Shown here one piece after another: positions 1 to 11,587 of a stretch of DNA of 64,000 bases. Origin of the DNA: Glycine soja (lineage: Eukaryota > Streptophyta > Magnoliopsida > Fabales > Fabaceae). The stretch covers positions 42,353,167 through 42,417,166 of the forward strand of contig NC_041011.1 in assembly GCF_004193775.1 (NCBI RefSeq). The letters run 5' to 3'. The position numbers and the translations under genes were made by a program. The notes under the pieces were generated by a model, which did not search any database, was not told where the DNA came from, and saw nothing but the letters and a program-made list of their open reading frames with translations. The first letter of the stretch is position 1. The number at the start of each line of letters is the position of its first letter.

Positions 1-5
1 TGAAG

Positions 6-377
6 TCACGCAGTGTCGTCGTGCTTGGCTTCGTGCAATAGTGGTGGTTTGAGGGGGAAGGAAGGAGGGAAGCGAGGTCGGAGGCGTGATTGAGAGGGAG
101 GGGGCGACGATGGTGTTGCTGGTGGACGACAGTGATGTTGTTCTTGCCCCATTTCAAGAGGGGGAGGTTGTGACTTCACTGGAGCTGGTGCCGGTGCGGT
201 GGGGGCACGTTGCATGCCTGAAATCATCTCTGGTGGTGGTGAACGGTGGCCAGTGACAAAGTAGCAGGGGAGAAGAAAATAGGTGATGTGCAGAGGATCC
301 ACCATTATATCATCAAATGAGATAAATCTAAAGGCTATTAATTTTTGTCCATCATACACAAGGAAATTTACTTCCAC
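6..377 (-). CDS. Doubtful proline-rich ORF, 123 codons
   Basis: An open frame runs from an ATG at 377 to a TGA at 6-8. Its first 50 residues are hydrophobic or mixed. The rest is rich in Pro, Ser and Arg and comes from a GC-richer stretch. I recognise no domain. The opposite strand is purine-rich, so the proline bias may simply reflect base composition. It could be part of a gene that continues past the window edge, or chance. No splice model or promoter supports it. Confidence 0.15.
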   Translation of the reverse strand: MEVNFLVYDGQKLIAFRFISFDDIMVDPLHITYFLLPCYFVTGHRSPPPEMISGMQRAPTAPAPAPVKSQPPPLEMGQEQHHCRPPATPSSPPPSQSRLRPRFPPSFPLKPPLLHEAKHDDTA

Positions 378-454
378 ATGACCGTAGCCCGCACCCCTCT
401 ATTTTCCATCACTTACATTAATAAATAATATTTTTTGAAAATATAAGAATTCTT

Positions 455-480
455 GAGAATTCTCCATGGAGAACTCTTGA
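455..480. repeat. Short imperfect palindrome
   Basis: The 14 bases at 460-473 (TTCTCCATGGAGAA) are a perfect palindrome centred on 466/467. Imperfect pairing extends to about 455-478. Further GAATTC-containing inverted repeats follow to about 545. No function is evident. Confidence 0.45.
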
Positions 481-583
481 ACAAAAATAATAATAGATTT
501 AATAAACAGAATTCTTAAGTTCAAGAATTCAACTCAAGAACTCCAATTAAAGATGCTTTTATTATGATTACCTTTGCATCTTT

Positions 584-816
584 TGTTGGTCTTGAATAAG
601 AAAGAATCAATGACAGAGGTGAGAGTCTCATTGATGAATAAAGGTGTTAACCTTTTATATAGAATGTAATATTAAAATAAAACTAGAGGTTATTAATAGG
701 GGTAACCTGATAATTGTGTCACTAACCGCACCACCTATTGTTAGCATGATTAGCCTATTATTTAACTAAACTAACCACAGTTACAACTCTAATTACAATC
801 TGAATTATACACAACA
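584..816 (-). repeat. 3' LTR of Copia element 1
   Basis: This is the left repeat on the plus strand, hence the 3' LTR of a minus-strand element. It is the same length as the copy at 4997-5229, without gaps, and has TG...CA ends with a 5-bp inverted repeat (TGTTG/CAACA). It lies just beyond the polypurine tract. Confidence 0.93.
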
Positions 817-832
817 CTCTCCCTTAATTTAG
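817..832 (-). other. Polypurine tract of Copia element 1
   Basis: Read on the minus strand this is CTAAATTAAGGGAGAG, directly abutting the 3' LTR. A purine run at this place is the normal primer site for plus-strand cDNA synthesis. Confidence 0.7.
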
Positions 833-903
833 ATCCTCTAGAGTTTGCATTCCCAGCAACTTCCTAAATTCCTTAAACCTTTCATGTCTCAGTGGCTTGG
901 TCA

Positions 904-3900
904 TTACATCGGCCACTTGATCTTCTGATCTGCAAAACTCCACATCCACCTTTCCTTACTGACTTGATCACACAAGAAATGAAAGCGAGTCTCAATGTGC
1001 TTTGTTCTACAATGTGCCACTGGATGCTTGGCCAAGTTTATTGTTGATTGGTTATCCATCATGATCTTCACTAGTTTGTTTTCCCTCAGCTGCAACTCTT
1101 CCAGTAAAGACTTTAACCAAACTGCTTGGCAAGCACCAAGAGCTCCTGCAACATATTCAGCCTTACAAGTGGACAAGGCCACTATATCTTGCTTTCTTGA
1201 GCTCCAGGATATTGGAGCTATGCAGTACATAGAGACATAGCCTGCAATACTTTTCTTCTCATCAGGATCCTTCTTCCAATCTGAATCGGTGAATCCAATC
1301 AGATCCACATCTGCACACCTGGTTTCATTTGGATACAGTACACCAAAATTAGTAGTACCCTTTACATATCTCAGCACATGTTTAACAGCAAACATGTGTG
1401 AAACCCTTGGACTTTCCTTAAACCTACTGATGATCCCAACAACATAACAAATATTTGGCCTGCTGTTACACAAGAATCTAAGTGAGCCTACTATTTGCTT
1501 GAAGATGGTTGCATCTACTTGTTTTTCTTCCTTTGCTTTTGAAAACTTAAGGCCTGCTTCTGCTAGTGTCACTGCTGAGTTACATTATGACATTTTGAAC
1601 CTTTCTAGAATACTTGTAGCATACTTTCTCTGATGCATGAAGATTCCCTGCTTAGTATGAATAAATTCCAAACCCAGGAAATGTGACAATCTTCCTAGAT
1701 CAGTCATTTCGAATTCCCTCTTCATCATCTGCTTGAACTCTTCAATGTCACCTTCATTAGGGCTAGTTACTAATAAATCATCTACATATAGACAAAGTAT
1801 TAGCAATTTGTCCACTGAGATGTGTTTAACATACACACCATGCTCACTTTCACACTTCATGAATTTCTGACCTATCAGATGACAATCAATTCTCCTGTTC
1901 CATGCTCTTGGAGACTGCTTAAGTCCATAGAAGGACTTTCTTAACTTGTATACCTTGCCAGCCTGTCCTTTCACCTCAAATCCAGGTGGCTGTGACACAT
2001 ATACTTCCTTATCTAGCCAGCCATTTAGGAATGTTGACTTCACATCTAGTTGATGTAGTGACCACCCTTTGTAGGAAGCAATAGCTATGATTAGCCTTAT
2101 ACTTTCCAGTCTAGCCACTGGAGCAAAAACCTCACCAAAATCAATTCATTGCTTCTGCAGGAAACCTCTTGCTACCAACCTTGCTTTATACTTAGCAACT
2201 TCTTCATTAGGTTTCTCTTTTATCTTAAAGATCCACTTTACACCAATTAGCTTCATGTGTGGAGGTAAAGGTACCAGCTGCCAAGTCTGATTCTTTTCAA
2301 TAGAATTTAGTTCCTCCATCATGGCCTTTTTCCACCTAGCTTCTTTTATTGCTTGATCAAACGAAATTGGCTCTACATCAGCCAACAGAGATAGATATAC
2401 CATCTCTCCCTCATCATCTACTTATGTATCTTTCAGAATTTGGTAATCATTCAACCTTGGAGGAACATTTGTGTGTCTCTGAGGTCTTCCTGTTGCACTC
2501 ACAATGGGAATTTGATTTCCTTCTCCCTGGAACCTTGTATTTTCAGTGACTCCAGTGTGATCAGTCACTTGGTTAGCTCCTGACTCAACACTATTCTCTC
2601 CCTCAGAACTGACCCAAGTGAATTTTGTCTGACTATTTGGTAATCTATCCCAATTCCAGCCTCTCCATTCATCAAAGACCACATCTGCACTTATTACAAT
2701 CTTTTTTGTATTTGGATCAAACAACCTGTAAGCCCCAGTTTGATGGTAACCTAACAGGATCATAGGTTCTCCTTTGTCATCTAACTTCTGTCTTCTTTGA
2801 TCTGGTACGTGCCTGTAACACAAGCATCCAAATATTCTCGGATGAGATACATTTGGCTTTTTTCCTGTCCAGGCTTCCTCCGGGGCAATGCCATCAAGTT
2901 TCTTTGACGGGCTTCTATTGAGCAGGTATATAAGTAGCTGTTGCTACTGCTTCTCCCTATAGCTTCTTTGAAACCTCATAGCATTTCAGCATGCTTCTGG
3001 TGATGTTTAGTACAGACCTATTAAGTCTCTCGGCAGTTCCATTATGTTGAGGGGTATAAGGTGGGGTGACCTCATGAACAATGCCTTCCTGCTCACAAAA
3101 CATCTCAAAATCCTGAGAGGTGAATTCTCCTCCTCCATCTGTCCTTAGAGTTTGTATGCTCAGTTTAGATTGCTTCTCAACCATGGTTTTGTACTTCCTA
3201 AAAACTCTAAACACTTGACTCTTTTTTTTAAGAAGATAAATCCATACCTTCCTTGTGAATTCATCTGTAAAGGTGACAAAAAATTTGTTACCACCAAGTG
3301 TCTCAACCTCCATTGGTCCACACACATCTGAGTGTACAACTTCCAGGGCTGACTTTGTCCTACTATGGATCAGGTTCCTGTAAGACTTCCTTGGTTGCTT
3401 AGAAATACAACAACCAGCACATACTCTTCCTGGTGCAACCAGCTTTGGTAATCCTGACACCATGCTTTGATCATGTAATATGTTAAGGCTCTTGAAATTT
3501 AGATGGTCGTATCTCTTGTGCCATAACCAGCTCTCTCCTTCTTCAGTGACTGATAAGCAGTTTACCTCTTGGTTGGCTTGTATTTCAACCTTGAAGGTCT
3601 TATTCTTCAGCATAGGGGTTTTCAGGATGAATCTATTCTTCTTGTCAAATATCTTTAGAGCATTATCCTCTAATAACATCCTATACCCATTTTGTAGTAA
3701 TTGACCAAGGCTGAGAAGGTTGTTGTTAATGGTTGGCACATAGAGAACTTCAGAAATGCGAGAAATTCCTCCATCTTTCTTTTGGATTTGCACTATTCCC
3801 ATCCCTTCAGTTCTGATGGTATTGTCATCTACAAACCTCACTTTCCCTTTGTTGCTAAGATCTAGATCAACCAGCCAATCCTTCCTTCCTGTCATATGGT

Positions 3901-4941
3901 TCATGCATCCAGTGTCAAGATACCATGCATTTTCTTCTCTGCTACCTCCTTTTAATGCAGTGGTGACCATCAATATCACATGATAATCTTCTGAATCCTC
4001 TTCTTGAACCAATTTGGCCTCATCATTTTGAACTCTAGGCCTCTTAGGATTTTTACACTCCTTTGCAAAGTGTCCCCAACCCTGACAGTTGTAGCATTGC
4101 ATGTTCTTCTTATTCCAAGGCTTCTTTCCATTCTTTTCTTGAGGTCCTTTCCTGTTTCCAGAATCACTATGATTCTGGTCACAATTTCAGAATTAGAACC
4201 TCTCTTCCATTTCCTTTTATCCTTATTTTTCAATTTTCCTTTATTCTTCTTCATACTGCCATTACCTCTACCTAATTTTCCACCATGAACCCACAAGGCT
4301 TCAACAACATCCTTTTCAGCATTTCTTTCATTGATTCTAGCCTCATGAGCCTCTAGAGAATATTGTAGTTGTTCCAACGACAATATTTCCAGATCTTTTG
4401 ATTCTTCTATGGCTACTACTATGTGATCAAATCTAGAGTGGAGAGATCGAAGCACTTTTTCAACGATAATCTGTTCTTTGAGGGATTCTCCACACACAAT
4501 CATCTGATTGGTCAGAATCTGCACACGTCCAAGATACTCACCCATTATCTCCTTATCATTCATCTACATCATTTCGTATTGTCTTCGCAGATTCTGGAGC
4601 CTGATCTTCTTCAACTTGTCAAAACCTGCATGCGCCTTTGCAATAATTTCCCATGCTTGCTTGGCCGTTGCAGCGGAAGCTATCTTCTCGAAATTGACTG
4701 CATCCACACATTGATGTATAAGGAAAAGGGCTTTACAATCACGTTTCTTGAGCTCCTTGAACGTCTTTTCTTGAGCATCAGATGCTGATTTCTCCAAATC
4801 TTGGATCCCAGATTGAACAACATCAAGCACATCTTACATCCCGAATATCGTCTTCATCTGAATGCACCATTTGTTGTAGTTCTTCCCATCCAGAATCGGC
4901 ATATGCGCTGAAAAAACTCCATTTCCGTTTGTCGAAGCCAT
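904..4941 (-). pseudogene. Copia gag-pol polyprotein, broken
   Basis: The reading frame starts at an ATG at 4941 (protein begins MASTNGNG). A stop at 4836-4834 cuts the gag domain after about 35 codons, and a second in-frame stop lies at 4566-4564. The frame shifts between about 4200 and 4102. After that come a CCHC zinc knuckle ([14 protein letters not shown], about 4099-4058), an aspartic protease with a DTG active site, the pre-integrase HH-CC region (begins LWHKRYDH) and the integrase core with its D, D and E residues. A second frameshift lies between 2957 and 2823. Beyond it the reverse transcriptase (YVDD motif) and RNase H (STCKAEYVA region) share one frame, broken by stops near 2424, 2145 and 1584. 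Several stops look like C-to-T changes of Gln codons. No intact product is possible. Confidence 0.93.
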
Positions 4942-4982
4942 CGTTCTTGCGTCGAGATCGCCTTGGATCTCACCAACCTAGT

Positions 4983-4996
4983 GCTCTTGATACCAC
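4983..4996 (-). other. Primer-binding site, initiator tRNA-Met type
   Basis: Directly inside the 5' LTR, the minus strand reads GTGGTATCAAGAGC. Copia elements commonly use TGGTATCAGAGC, complementary to the 3' end of initiator tRNA-Met. This copy has one extra A. Confidence 0.8.
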
Positions 4997-5229
4997 TGTT
5001 AGTCTTGAACAAGAACGAATCAGTGACAGAGATGAGAGTCTCATTGATGAATAAAAGTGTTAACCATTTATACATAATGCAATATTGAAATAAAACTAGA
5101 GATTACTAATACGGGTAACCTCATAACTGTGCTACTAACCACACCACCTATTGTTAGGATGATTAGTCTATTATTTAACTAAACTAACCACAATTACAAC
5201 TCTAATTACAATCTGAATTATACACAACA
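4997..5229 (-). repeat. 5' LTR of Copia element 1
   Basis: This is the right repeat, hence the 5' LTR of a minus-strand element and the likely former promoter. It matches 584-816 without gaps and ends in ACACAACA. The next bases, TCTCC, resemble the PPT side of the other LTR, so the exact outer edge could be off by a few bases. Confidence 0.93.
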
Positions 5230-6191
5230 TCTCCAACGTTATATTTGAAATTAATTAAATATAATATATTCTGCGATTTTAATAAAGGTAGCTAGCATCA
5301 TATACCGTGTATTTAAAGAAGATTAAATAAAGATAAAAAAAATATTTGGACACCATGTTTACACTCAGACAGAGATAAGAGAAAGAATGATAAATAATTA
5401 ATATGAATACTAATAAAAGTAGTGAAATAAAATGAAATTCAGAAGGGATAATTCATTTATTTGGTTTTCCAAAAATTATCACTCGAAAAATAAGCCATTG
5501 AAACCGCAACGCAAAGTGCAAACAAATATCCCAAGGATTGATACAATAACAACATTTATTGGCGGATCCAAAAAAATTTGTTTGTAAGAGAAAAAATAAT
5601 TTATATTATTTTTGTAAAAGAAAATATAAGATGTTTTTACAAAATAAATAATGTGATGACAAAAAAATCAAAATATTTAATCTATGTGTAAATGATTATT
5701 AGAGGAGCTGGACGATTAAATTAATACATTCATTTTAACAAACAAAAAAAACATCTTACGAGTACAATATCTATTTTTTGTGGGACAATTTTTTTTTATT
5801 ACACTTAAATAAAAAATTCTGGTGGGGACAATTGTCTTTTCCCAGCATCCTATTGAAGGGATAGGTCAATAAGCGTTCACATATAAAAATAATTTATTTA
5901 ATAAAAAATTATATTTAATTTTTATTATGTATATAATTCTCTTAAATAAAAAATAACAGCTAGATTAATTTCTAACCTAGGTTGAAAAATACCCATATAT
6001 AAGAACTAAGACAAAAAAAAAAGTGCAAACAGATAAGTTGTTAGTAACAAGTTGGTGTTTGTCCTCATTGAGAAAAAGGATCAACATAATAATCACTGCA
6101 ACCAAGCAGTGGTGATCATCGTGTTGATAGAGATGGATCTATATAGGGAATCGAGGAGCTCAATGTGAAACGAGGAGTCAACACATACCTC
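5230..6191. other. AT-rich intergenic DNA
   Basis: Between the Copia element and the aquaporin promoter I see only AT-rich sequence with poly-A and poly-T runs. There is no reading frame with gene-like content and no clear repeat ends. Confidence 0.6.
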
Positions 6192-6363
6192 CACGTGCCC
6201 AGCATTCAGTTTTTCACAACCTAGGTGTCCGTCACAGATCCAACCCTTATTTGGCTCATATAAGCTGTGGCAGTATTCCACATTTCAGCCATGCAAATGA
6301 CCCATGTGTATATATATATAATAAGCCTATAAGTTGCATTTAATTTACAGCCTCGTACGTGTG
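6192..6363 (+). promoter_or_regulatory. Seed-type promoter motifs upstream of TIP3
   Basis: A palindromic G-box CACGTG lies at 6192-6197. AGCCATGCAA (6287-6296) matches the core of the legumin box (RY element) of legume seed-protein promoters. ACGTGTG (6357-6363) is ABRE-like. A TATA-rich run (about 6308-6320) sits between them. RY plus ACGT elements are known targets of B3 (ABI3/FUS3) and bZIP factors in maturing seeds. That fits the TIP3 identity of the gene starting at 6526, but the motifs are short and use is inferred. Confidence 0.5.
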
Positions 6364-6525
6364 AAGTGAAGAATAATCTTGTGAATCGCGTAAGCTCTCT
6401 CAACTCAACTGGATCCGGGTCACAACCGTCTTGAAATTAAGACCAACTGGGTCATTGATCACAATCTCAATTGGTAGCACAACATCAAGGGAAAGTGAAA
6501 AAGAAAGGTATATTTGATCAGGGAT

Positions 6526-7962
6526 ATGGCAACTCGAAGATATGAGTTTGGAAGGATGAATGAGGCTAGCCACCCAGACTCCATCAGAGCTGCCTTGGCT
6601 GAATTCCTCTCCACTTGCATCTTTGTCTTTGCTGGAGAAGGCTCTGCCCTTGCTTTGCGTCTGTACTCTCTACCATATATACATATTCGCATACTCAAAC
6701 ACTAATTAAAGTACTATGCATGTTATTATGTATATGACTATGAATTAATAATATATATACGCTTGTATGGTTTTACGTTGCAGGACAAATTTACAAGGAA
6801 CCAGGGTCATCAGCGGGTGAGCTAGTGGTAATTGCACTAGCTCATGCATTTGCTCTATTTGCTGCTATTTCTGCTAGCATGCATGTGTCTGGTGGACACG
6901 TCAACCCTGCCGTCACTTTTGGCGCTCTTCTTGGTGGAAGGATCTCCGTCCTTAGAGCAGTTTACTATTGGGTTGCTCAACTTCTAGGTTCTATAGTGGC
7001 TGCTCTCTTGTTGAGGCTTGTCACTAACAACATGGTATGTATATGTGCTACAATATCAAATCCCACCTTTCCCTCTCTATTACTCTCTTTCTCATTAGAG
7101 ATATTATTAGATGATTCAGGACATAGTCTCATTGTAGTTAAATTTTTTATAAAATTGAATTTTTTGTTTATATGAACCATGGTCAAGAACATAGACGCTG
7201 CTAGTTTGAGATTATGTACCAATAGTATAGATATGATGATGACTCTGCGCCTGTGCCTTCAACTAATTATAAATTCTGATAGCCAATAAAAAAGAAAATG
7301 AAAAAAAAAAAAGATCTTTGATACATTCAGTAAAAGGAAAGAATTAATTTTGAAGTTACTTAAATTCAATTTAAGGTTATGACTGATTATAAATAATTAT
7401 CTTCGGATTGATTGGCTTTATGTAAATTAAGGAACAGCATCTCGTGTGTGTGTAATACTGTATTTTGACAAAATTTATATTGATAAAAAAAAGAAAGCTA
7501 TACTTGAGCTTAATTTGTTTATGGAAACTGAAAATATGAGAAATCAGAGTACAGTGACTATATTGTGGTTGCATGTAACAGAGACCACAGGGGTTCAGTG
7601 TGTCAATCGGGCTTGGAGCGTTCCACGGTCTTGTACTTGAGATTGCTCTCACATTTGGTCTGATGTACACAGTCTATGCAACTGCTATTGATCCTAAAAG
7701 GGGTAGCATTGGCTCAATTGCACCCTTAGCCATTGGATTCGTTGTTGGGGCAAACATCCTTGCTGGTGGGCCGTTTGATGGAGCATGCATGAACCCTGCT
7801 CGGGCTTTTGGGCCTGCCATGGTGGGCTGGAGATGGCACTACCACTGGATCTTCTGGGTGGGCCCATTCATTGGAGCTGCCCTTGCAGCACTCCTGTATG
7901 AATACGTTATGGTCCCAAATGAGCCTCCTCATCACCAACCTTTGGCTGCTGAAGATTACTAG
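6526..7962 (+). CDS. TIP3: Tonoplast aquaporin, TIP3 (alpha-TIP) class
   Basis: This is a channel of the vacuolar membrane for water and possibly small solutes. TIP3 members are typical of protein-storage vacuoles in seeds. Exons are 6526-6658, 6784-7034 and 7582-7962, all with GT-AG introns, giving 254 residues, the usual length. The ATG at 6526 gives the family start [10 protein letters not shown]; an upstream in-frame TTG is not needed. The first NPA motif is HVNPAVTF (residues 83-90) and the second is GACMNPAR. The likely selectivity filter is His65, Ile in helix 5, Ala, and Arg just after the second NPA, the H-I-A-R type known for TIP3. The C-terminus ends [10 protein letters not shown], also TIP3-like. 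Residues 7 and 23, phosphorylated serines in bean alpha-TIP, are Glu and Ala here; Ser99 is kept. The gene looks intact. Confidence 0.95.
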
Positions 7963-8122
7963 TTAATTTGGGTATTATGAAATGTACCTATGCCTATGTT
8001 TGTGTGTTTTTCTTTTCTCTTGTCGTTATCTGAATTCATGTATGCAATTTCCTTGATGCTGGTTTGGAGTATCAACACTAAAAACTTGTTAAGTGTGTAT
8101 GTAGATGTAGTCCTCGATGATG

Positions 8123-8128
8123 AATAAA
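8123..8128 (+). terminator. Likely polyadenylation signal of TIP3
   Basis: AATAAA lies 161 bases past the aquaporin stop codon, a normal distance for a plant 3' UTR. The sequence between is T-rich and without coding potential. Confidence 0.45.
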
Positions 8129-8597
8129 GTGTGACCCCTACCCTTCTTCATCATGATCTAAAACTAACACAATCGAAGGAAATGTAAAACATTAAACAAT
8201 ATATAGACGGGTAGATAATTAGATAGGGCCGTTGCTACATGATCTAGGATCTTTTTCCATGTAGAGAAAAGATAAAGGCTTTTCTGGGGTCCAAGTAATT
8301 GCTCAAGCGATGGTGACTTGGCAAATCTATTGTATAACATATATAAAAGAAGTATATCAAATGTGTTGACCTGAATCTGAATGCCTATTTCTTTCTAACG
8401 AAATGTAATTAAAGTGAGACATTCGTTTTGGTTTTCGTTATTTTTCAATTAAAACGATCCAGGTATAAGAACTATATGTCTTAGGGTGACATGATAAAAA
8501 TTAATATAATCTGTGTTTTCGACGTCGACAATTTTGTAGAAGTAGTATACATGATGGAAATGATCTCCACTTCATCAAATTGGACTTCAAACGTAAT

Positions 8598-9006
8598 CAT
8601 TATAAGAAAATCACAAATTAGCGACCGAAATATGTTGGTCACAATATGTTACCGATTTAGCCACTGAAATCAATTCGTCATTTGCACAAAATAGCGGCCT
8701 AATTTGTGATCAAAATCTTCAGTGGCAACCAATTAAATCGCTAATTCTGTCGAACCGCAAATGCTAGCGATGAAATTTTTTATTACATATTACTCCGCCA
8801 CCGAACAGGTGGCGAACCATTTAGAAATGTTTAGTGATCGCTTAGTGTTGCCATAGAGGGAGAAATAAATATCGGTCGCTAATGTTTAGCAACTTATGTT
8901 TAAGCAAGAGATTTTCTTTTGACTATCGGTCACTAATGATAAGTGTGTGAATGTCTCTGTTTAGTGACAGAAAATGTCGGTCTCTACTCGTGTTTTCTGT
9001 AGGTTG
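8598..9006. mobile_element. CACTA-like non-autonomous element, ~409 bp
   Basis: The left end is CATTATAAGAAAATCAC followed by AGCGACCGA. The right end, reverse-complemented, is CAACCTACAGAAAACACGAG followed by AGAGACCGA. Both resemble the plant CACTA terminus CACTACAAGAAAA. Inside are many short subterminal repeats around GCGACC and CGGTCGCTAATG, as in that superfamily. No transposase frame is present. A 3-bp target duplication is not clear, so the outer borders are approximate. Confidence 0.6.
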
Positions 9007-11124
9007 CCTTACTTTATGGTCATGTCTAAATTATAATGTTTTAAATTTTATTGCGAAGGTACATCTTTTTATTATTATATTTTTAGGTTATTTTTCAAGT
9101 AATTCTTACATGCATGTAAATGTTTAGAAGATGATTGTAGTTCTTGAAATTTGAGATGAATCTAGTTTTTGTTTTTCAAATTAAAATTTTTTAATCCGTT
9201 AAATTTGAAAAAAAAATCCATTTTTAGGCAAACTCAATTAACTTTGTATATAGGGTTCTCATAAATGTGCTATTTTGCAGGTGGAATTTTTTTTATGAAA
9301 GATAATACTGGATAAGATACTCTTTAGGATTTTTAGAATTTGACATGGCACAATATAATTGTAGGTGCTGATGAGGTGACATGTGAGGCAAAATTGTAGA
9401 GAAAATACAAGACATATCTCTTGAATGCCCTTTTTTCTCTTTAGTCTTGATTGAGTGTTTGAGATGGTGAGACGACATTTGTTCAACATTACATAAAGAT
9501 ATCCAAAATAATTCCCTTTAATTTGTTGAAATTGTGATACGTAGAATAAAAAAAAGAATAAAATATGATGGGAATAAGTTTAGTTTGTAGTAGTTGGGTC
9601 AATCTGGTCAACACACAATGCTCTTATATTTTCAGTAGTTAGGAGAGATATTGATCAAATTGTTGAAATGGTTAAGATACTTGACAATGGATTATTAATG
9701 CTATGTGTGGGTTGGAGTATTAATTATCTCTTATGTTAGCTCTGTAGTTCTAAAGTATCTAGAAATAAACTAAATGCAGGCGTGAGTGTAAAGGTGGGAA
9801 AGAACAAATATTGTTATTACAAAGGAAAGAAGTTTAGGGGAGCACATCATGCATGCAAACCTTTTCTTTTTGGCAGAGATTACAAATATTTATAGATATC
9901 AAAGCTTTCCCTCCAAATATTTAACATTTTAGTGGATTAAGTGAGTTGATCCATCAAGTTTAATCTTGTTTGGCATCCCTACATGTTCAAAGTGAAATAG
10001 TTAAACATATTACTTAGTAATCTGTTATGAATAAAGGACCTTAATTGAGAGCCTTGTTTCGAGGACAAGGGGCCTCCTTCTACTCTAAAGCATTCAGACT
10101 CAAATTCATTCCCCTATTGCCTTATTGTTGCATCCTTATATAGGCTATTACCTTCACACATTACCACTAACAGAATTCAAATACAGCGAGCAAGTGGCAC
10201 TACTAACAGCTAAGACCACTACTAACAAACTTTGGCATTTAGTGAAACTTAAAAGCACTACTAACAGACTGATATTCTTCTATCCCGTGTCCCTAAGGTA
10301 AGCTAGTTTGCTTGTGTTCCTAATTTTTTTACATAATCCTAAACCTACAAACACAAAACATGCCTTGTTACAAGTAACTTTGACAAAACTCTACACTCTG
10401 CTACACTTTTTTTTTCTTTTCTTTCTTTATTTCTCTTGTATTTGAACTTGTCCAACAACAACTCAAACCAAGTTAATCCAAAATAACCCATAACAATGCT
10501 ATGTAATAGAAGAACTAACATAAAGGCAACAATTTGATCAGTAGAGCAATGCTGCGTGCCTAAAGTTGTGTTTTGGATAAGATTGCAATATAGATGGCTT
10601 TAACAAATTCTGTTCAAAGGAAAAGAAAATGTGATGAAGAGAGGTAGGGACAAGGAGAGAGAAGACGGTACCATAGCCAAATATTGGGAAATTGGTAAGT
10701 TAGAAAAGAGAAAATAAAAGTGGTAGTTAGAAAAAAAGGAAAGAAAGGTAGAAGTGAATGTGATGCATGACGGAAGAAAAGAAGAGATATGTGGAAGAGA
10801 AAAAAAAAACTCATTACGGACAAAAAAGGATCCCACCTAAAGAGGAAAAGAAACCCTTCATGGAGGGAGAAACCCCTAGTTAGGAGGCGCCGCTCTTTCA
10901 CTGTTGATAAGTTTCTCTCGTCACCCAGGGAAGTTGATCGTTCGCTTCAATCTATCTATCTAATTCTCAGAAGGGAGACATGCTTTGCTTGTGAAAAGAA
11001 AAAAGAAAACAGTTGAGGATCATATATATGTTGCTGAAATTTCGGATGGTCGGTAGCAAAATGACATTGAATTCAAAATTTCTGTTTTGAAAGATCCAAA
11101 AGAAAAACGGAAGAGATAGCAACG
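9007..11124. other. Intergenic DNA, no gene seen
   Basis: There are only short open frames of low complexity here. The stretch at about 10,040-10,560 resembles a retrotransposon LTR or leader read on the minus strand, but I cannot define its ends. About 10,615-10,870 is strongly purine-rich on the plus strand, which explains the Ser/Phe-rich frames on the minus strand. Confidence 0.5.
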
Positions 11125-11396
11125 GAATGATGCATCGGTGCGTGTAAGGATAGACATATTATTATACGAGTGATGATACATACATTCATATTTTTTATGC
11201 ATTTAACAAACACCTCTTTTTTTATTTTTTTTTCTATCTCTTCATGTGTCAAATCTTATTCATCTATAATTCTCTTATTATATTCATCCACCGGACAATG
11301 TGCATGTGTTCTTTCTTTTTATTTTTATTATTTTTTAAGTGAGAGAACAAGGTGTTTGATCAGACAACACACCTCACTTTTCCTCCCTCTATAAAT
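11125..11396 (+). promoter_or_regulatory. Promoter region of alpha-galactosidase copy 1
   Basis: A TATA box TATAAAT lies at 11390-11396 in the context CTCTATAAATTGCC. The same 14 bases are at the TATA box of the second copy (19594-19607). GAATGATGCATC (11125-11136), with a GATGCATC palindrome, also recurs upstream of copy 2 (19487-19498). Shared motifs in otherwise diverged upstream DNA suggest that they are used. The start codon at 11588 is about 190 bases after the TATA box. Confidence 0.6.
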
Positions 11397-11587
11397 TGCC
11401 CTCATAATCTTTGTTTCTTCACAAACTACCCAAACTAAAACCATCTTCTTTTTTCTTGTACCCACTTCCGTTTCAGCCTACCGCATTATCATCATAAAAA
11501 CCTCTTCAATATTCAATTAGCCTCTTTTTTTTTTTAAAAAAAAAACCACACATTGACAAACATTTACATATATATTTGTATTCCTAT

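Larger units (their letters stand above)
584..5229 (-). mobile_element. Ty1/Copia LTR retrotransposon, decayed
   Basis: Two direct 233-bp repeats (584-816 and 4997-5229) bound an internal region read on the minus strand. The order is PBS, gag, zinc knuckle, protease, integrase, reverse transcriptase, RNase H, PPT. Integrase before reverse transcriptase is the Copia order. The LTRs start TGTTG/TGTTA and end CAACA. By eye they differ at roughly 22 positions (about 90% identical), which suggests an insertion some million years old. The flanks are TCTTT (579-583) and TCTCC (5230-5234), so any 5-bp target duplication is degraded or absent. The coding region has several stops and two frameshifts, so the element is not autonomous. 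Confidence 0.95.

Noticed and set aside
995..4830. Several plus-strand ORFs across the first Copia element
   Set aside because: They are antisense shadows of gag-pol, which has clear domain motifs on the minus strand.
10600..11016. Overlapping frames on both strands
   Set aside because: Low-complexity products (Phe/Ser- or Lys/Arg-rich) of a purine-rich tract, with no domain.
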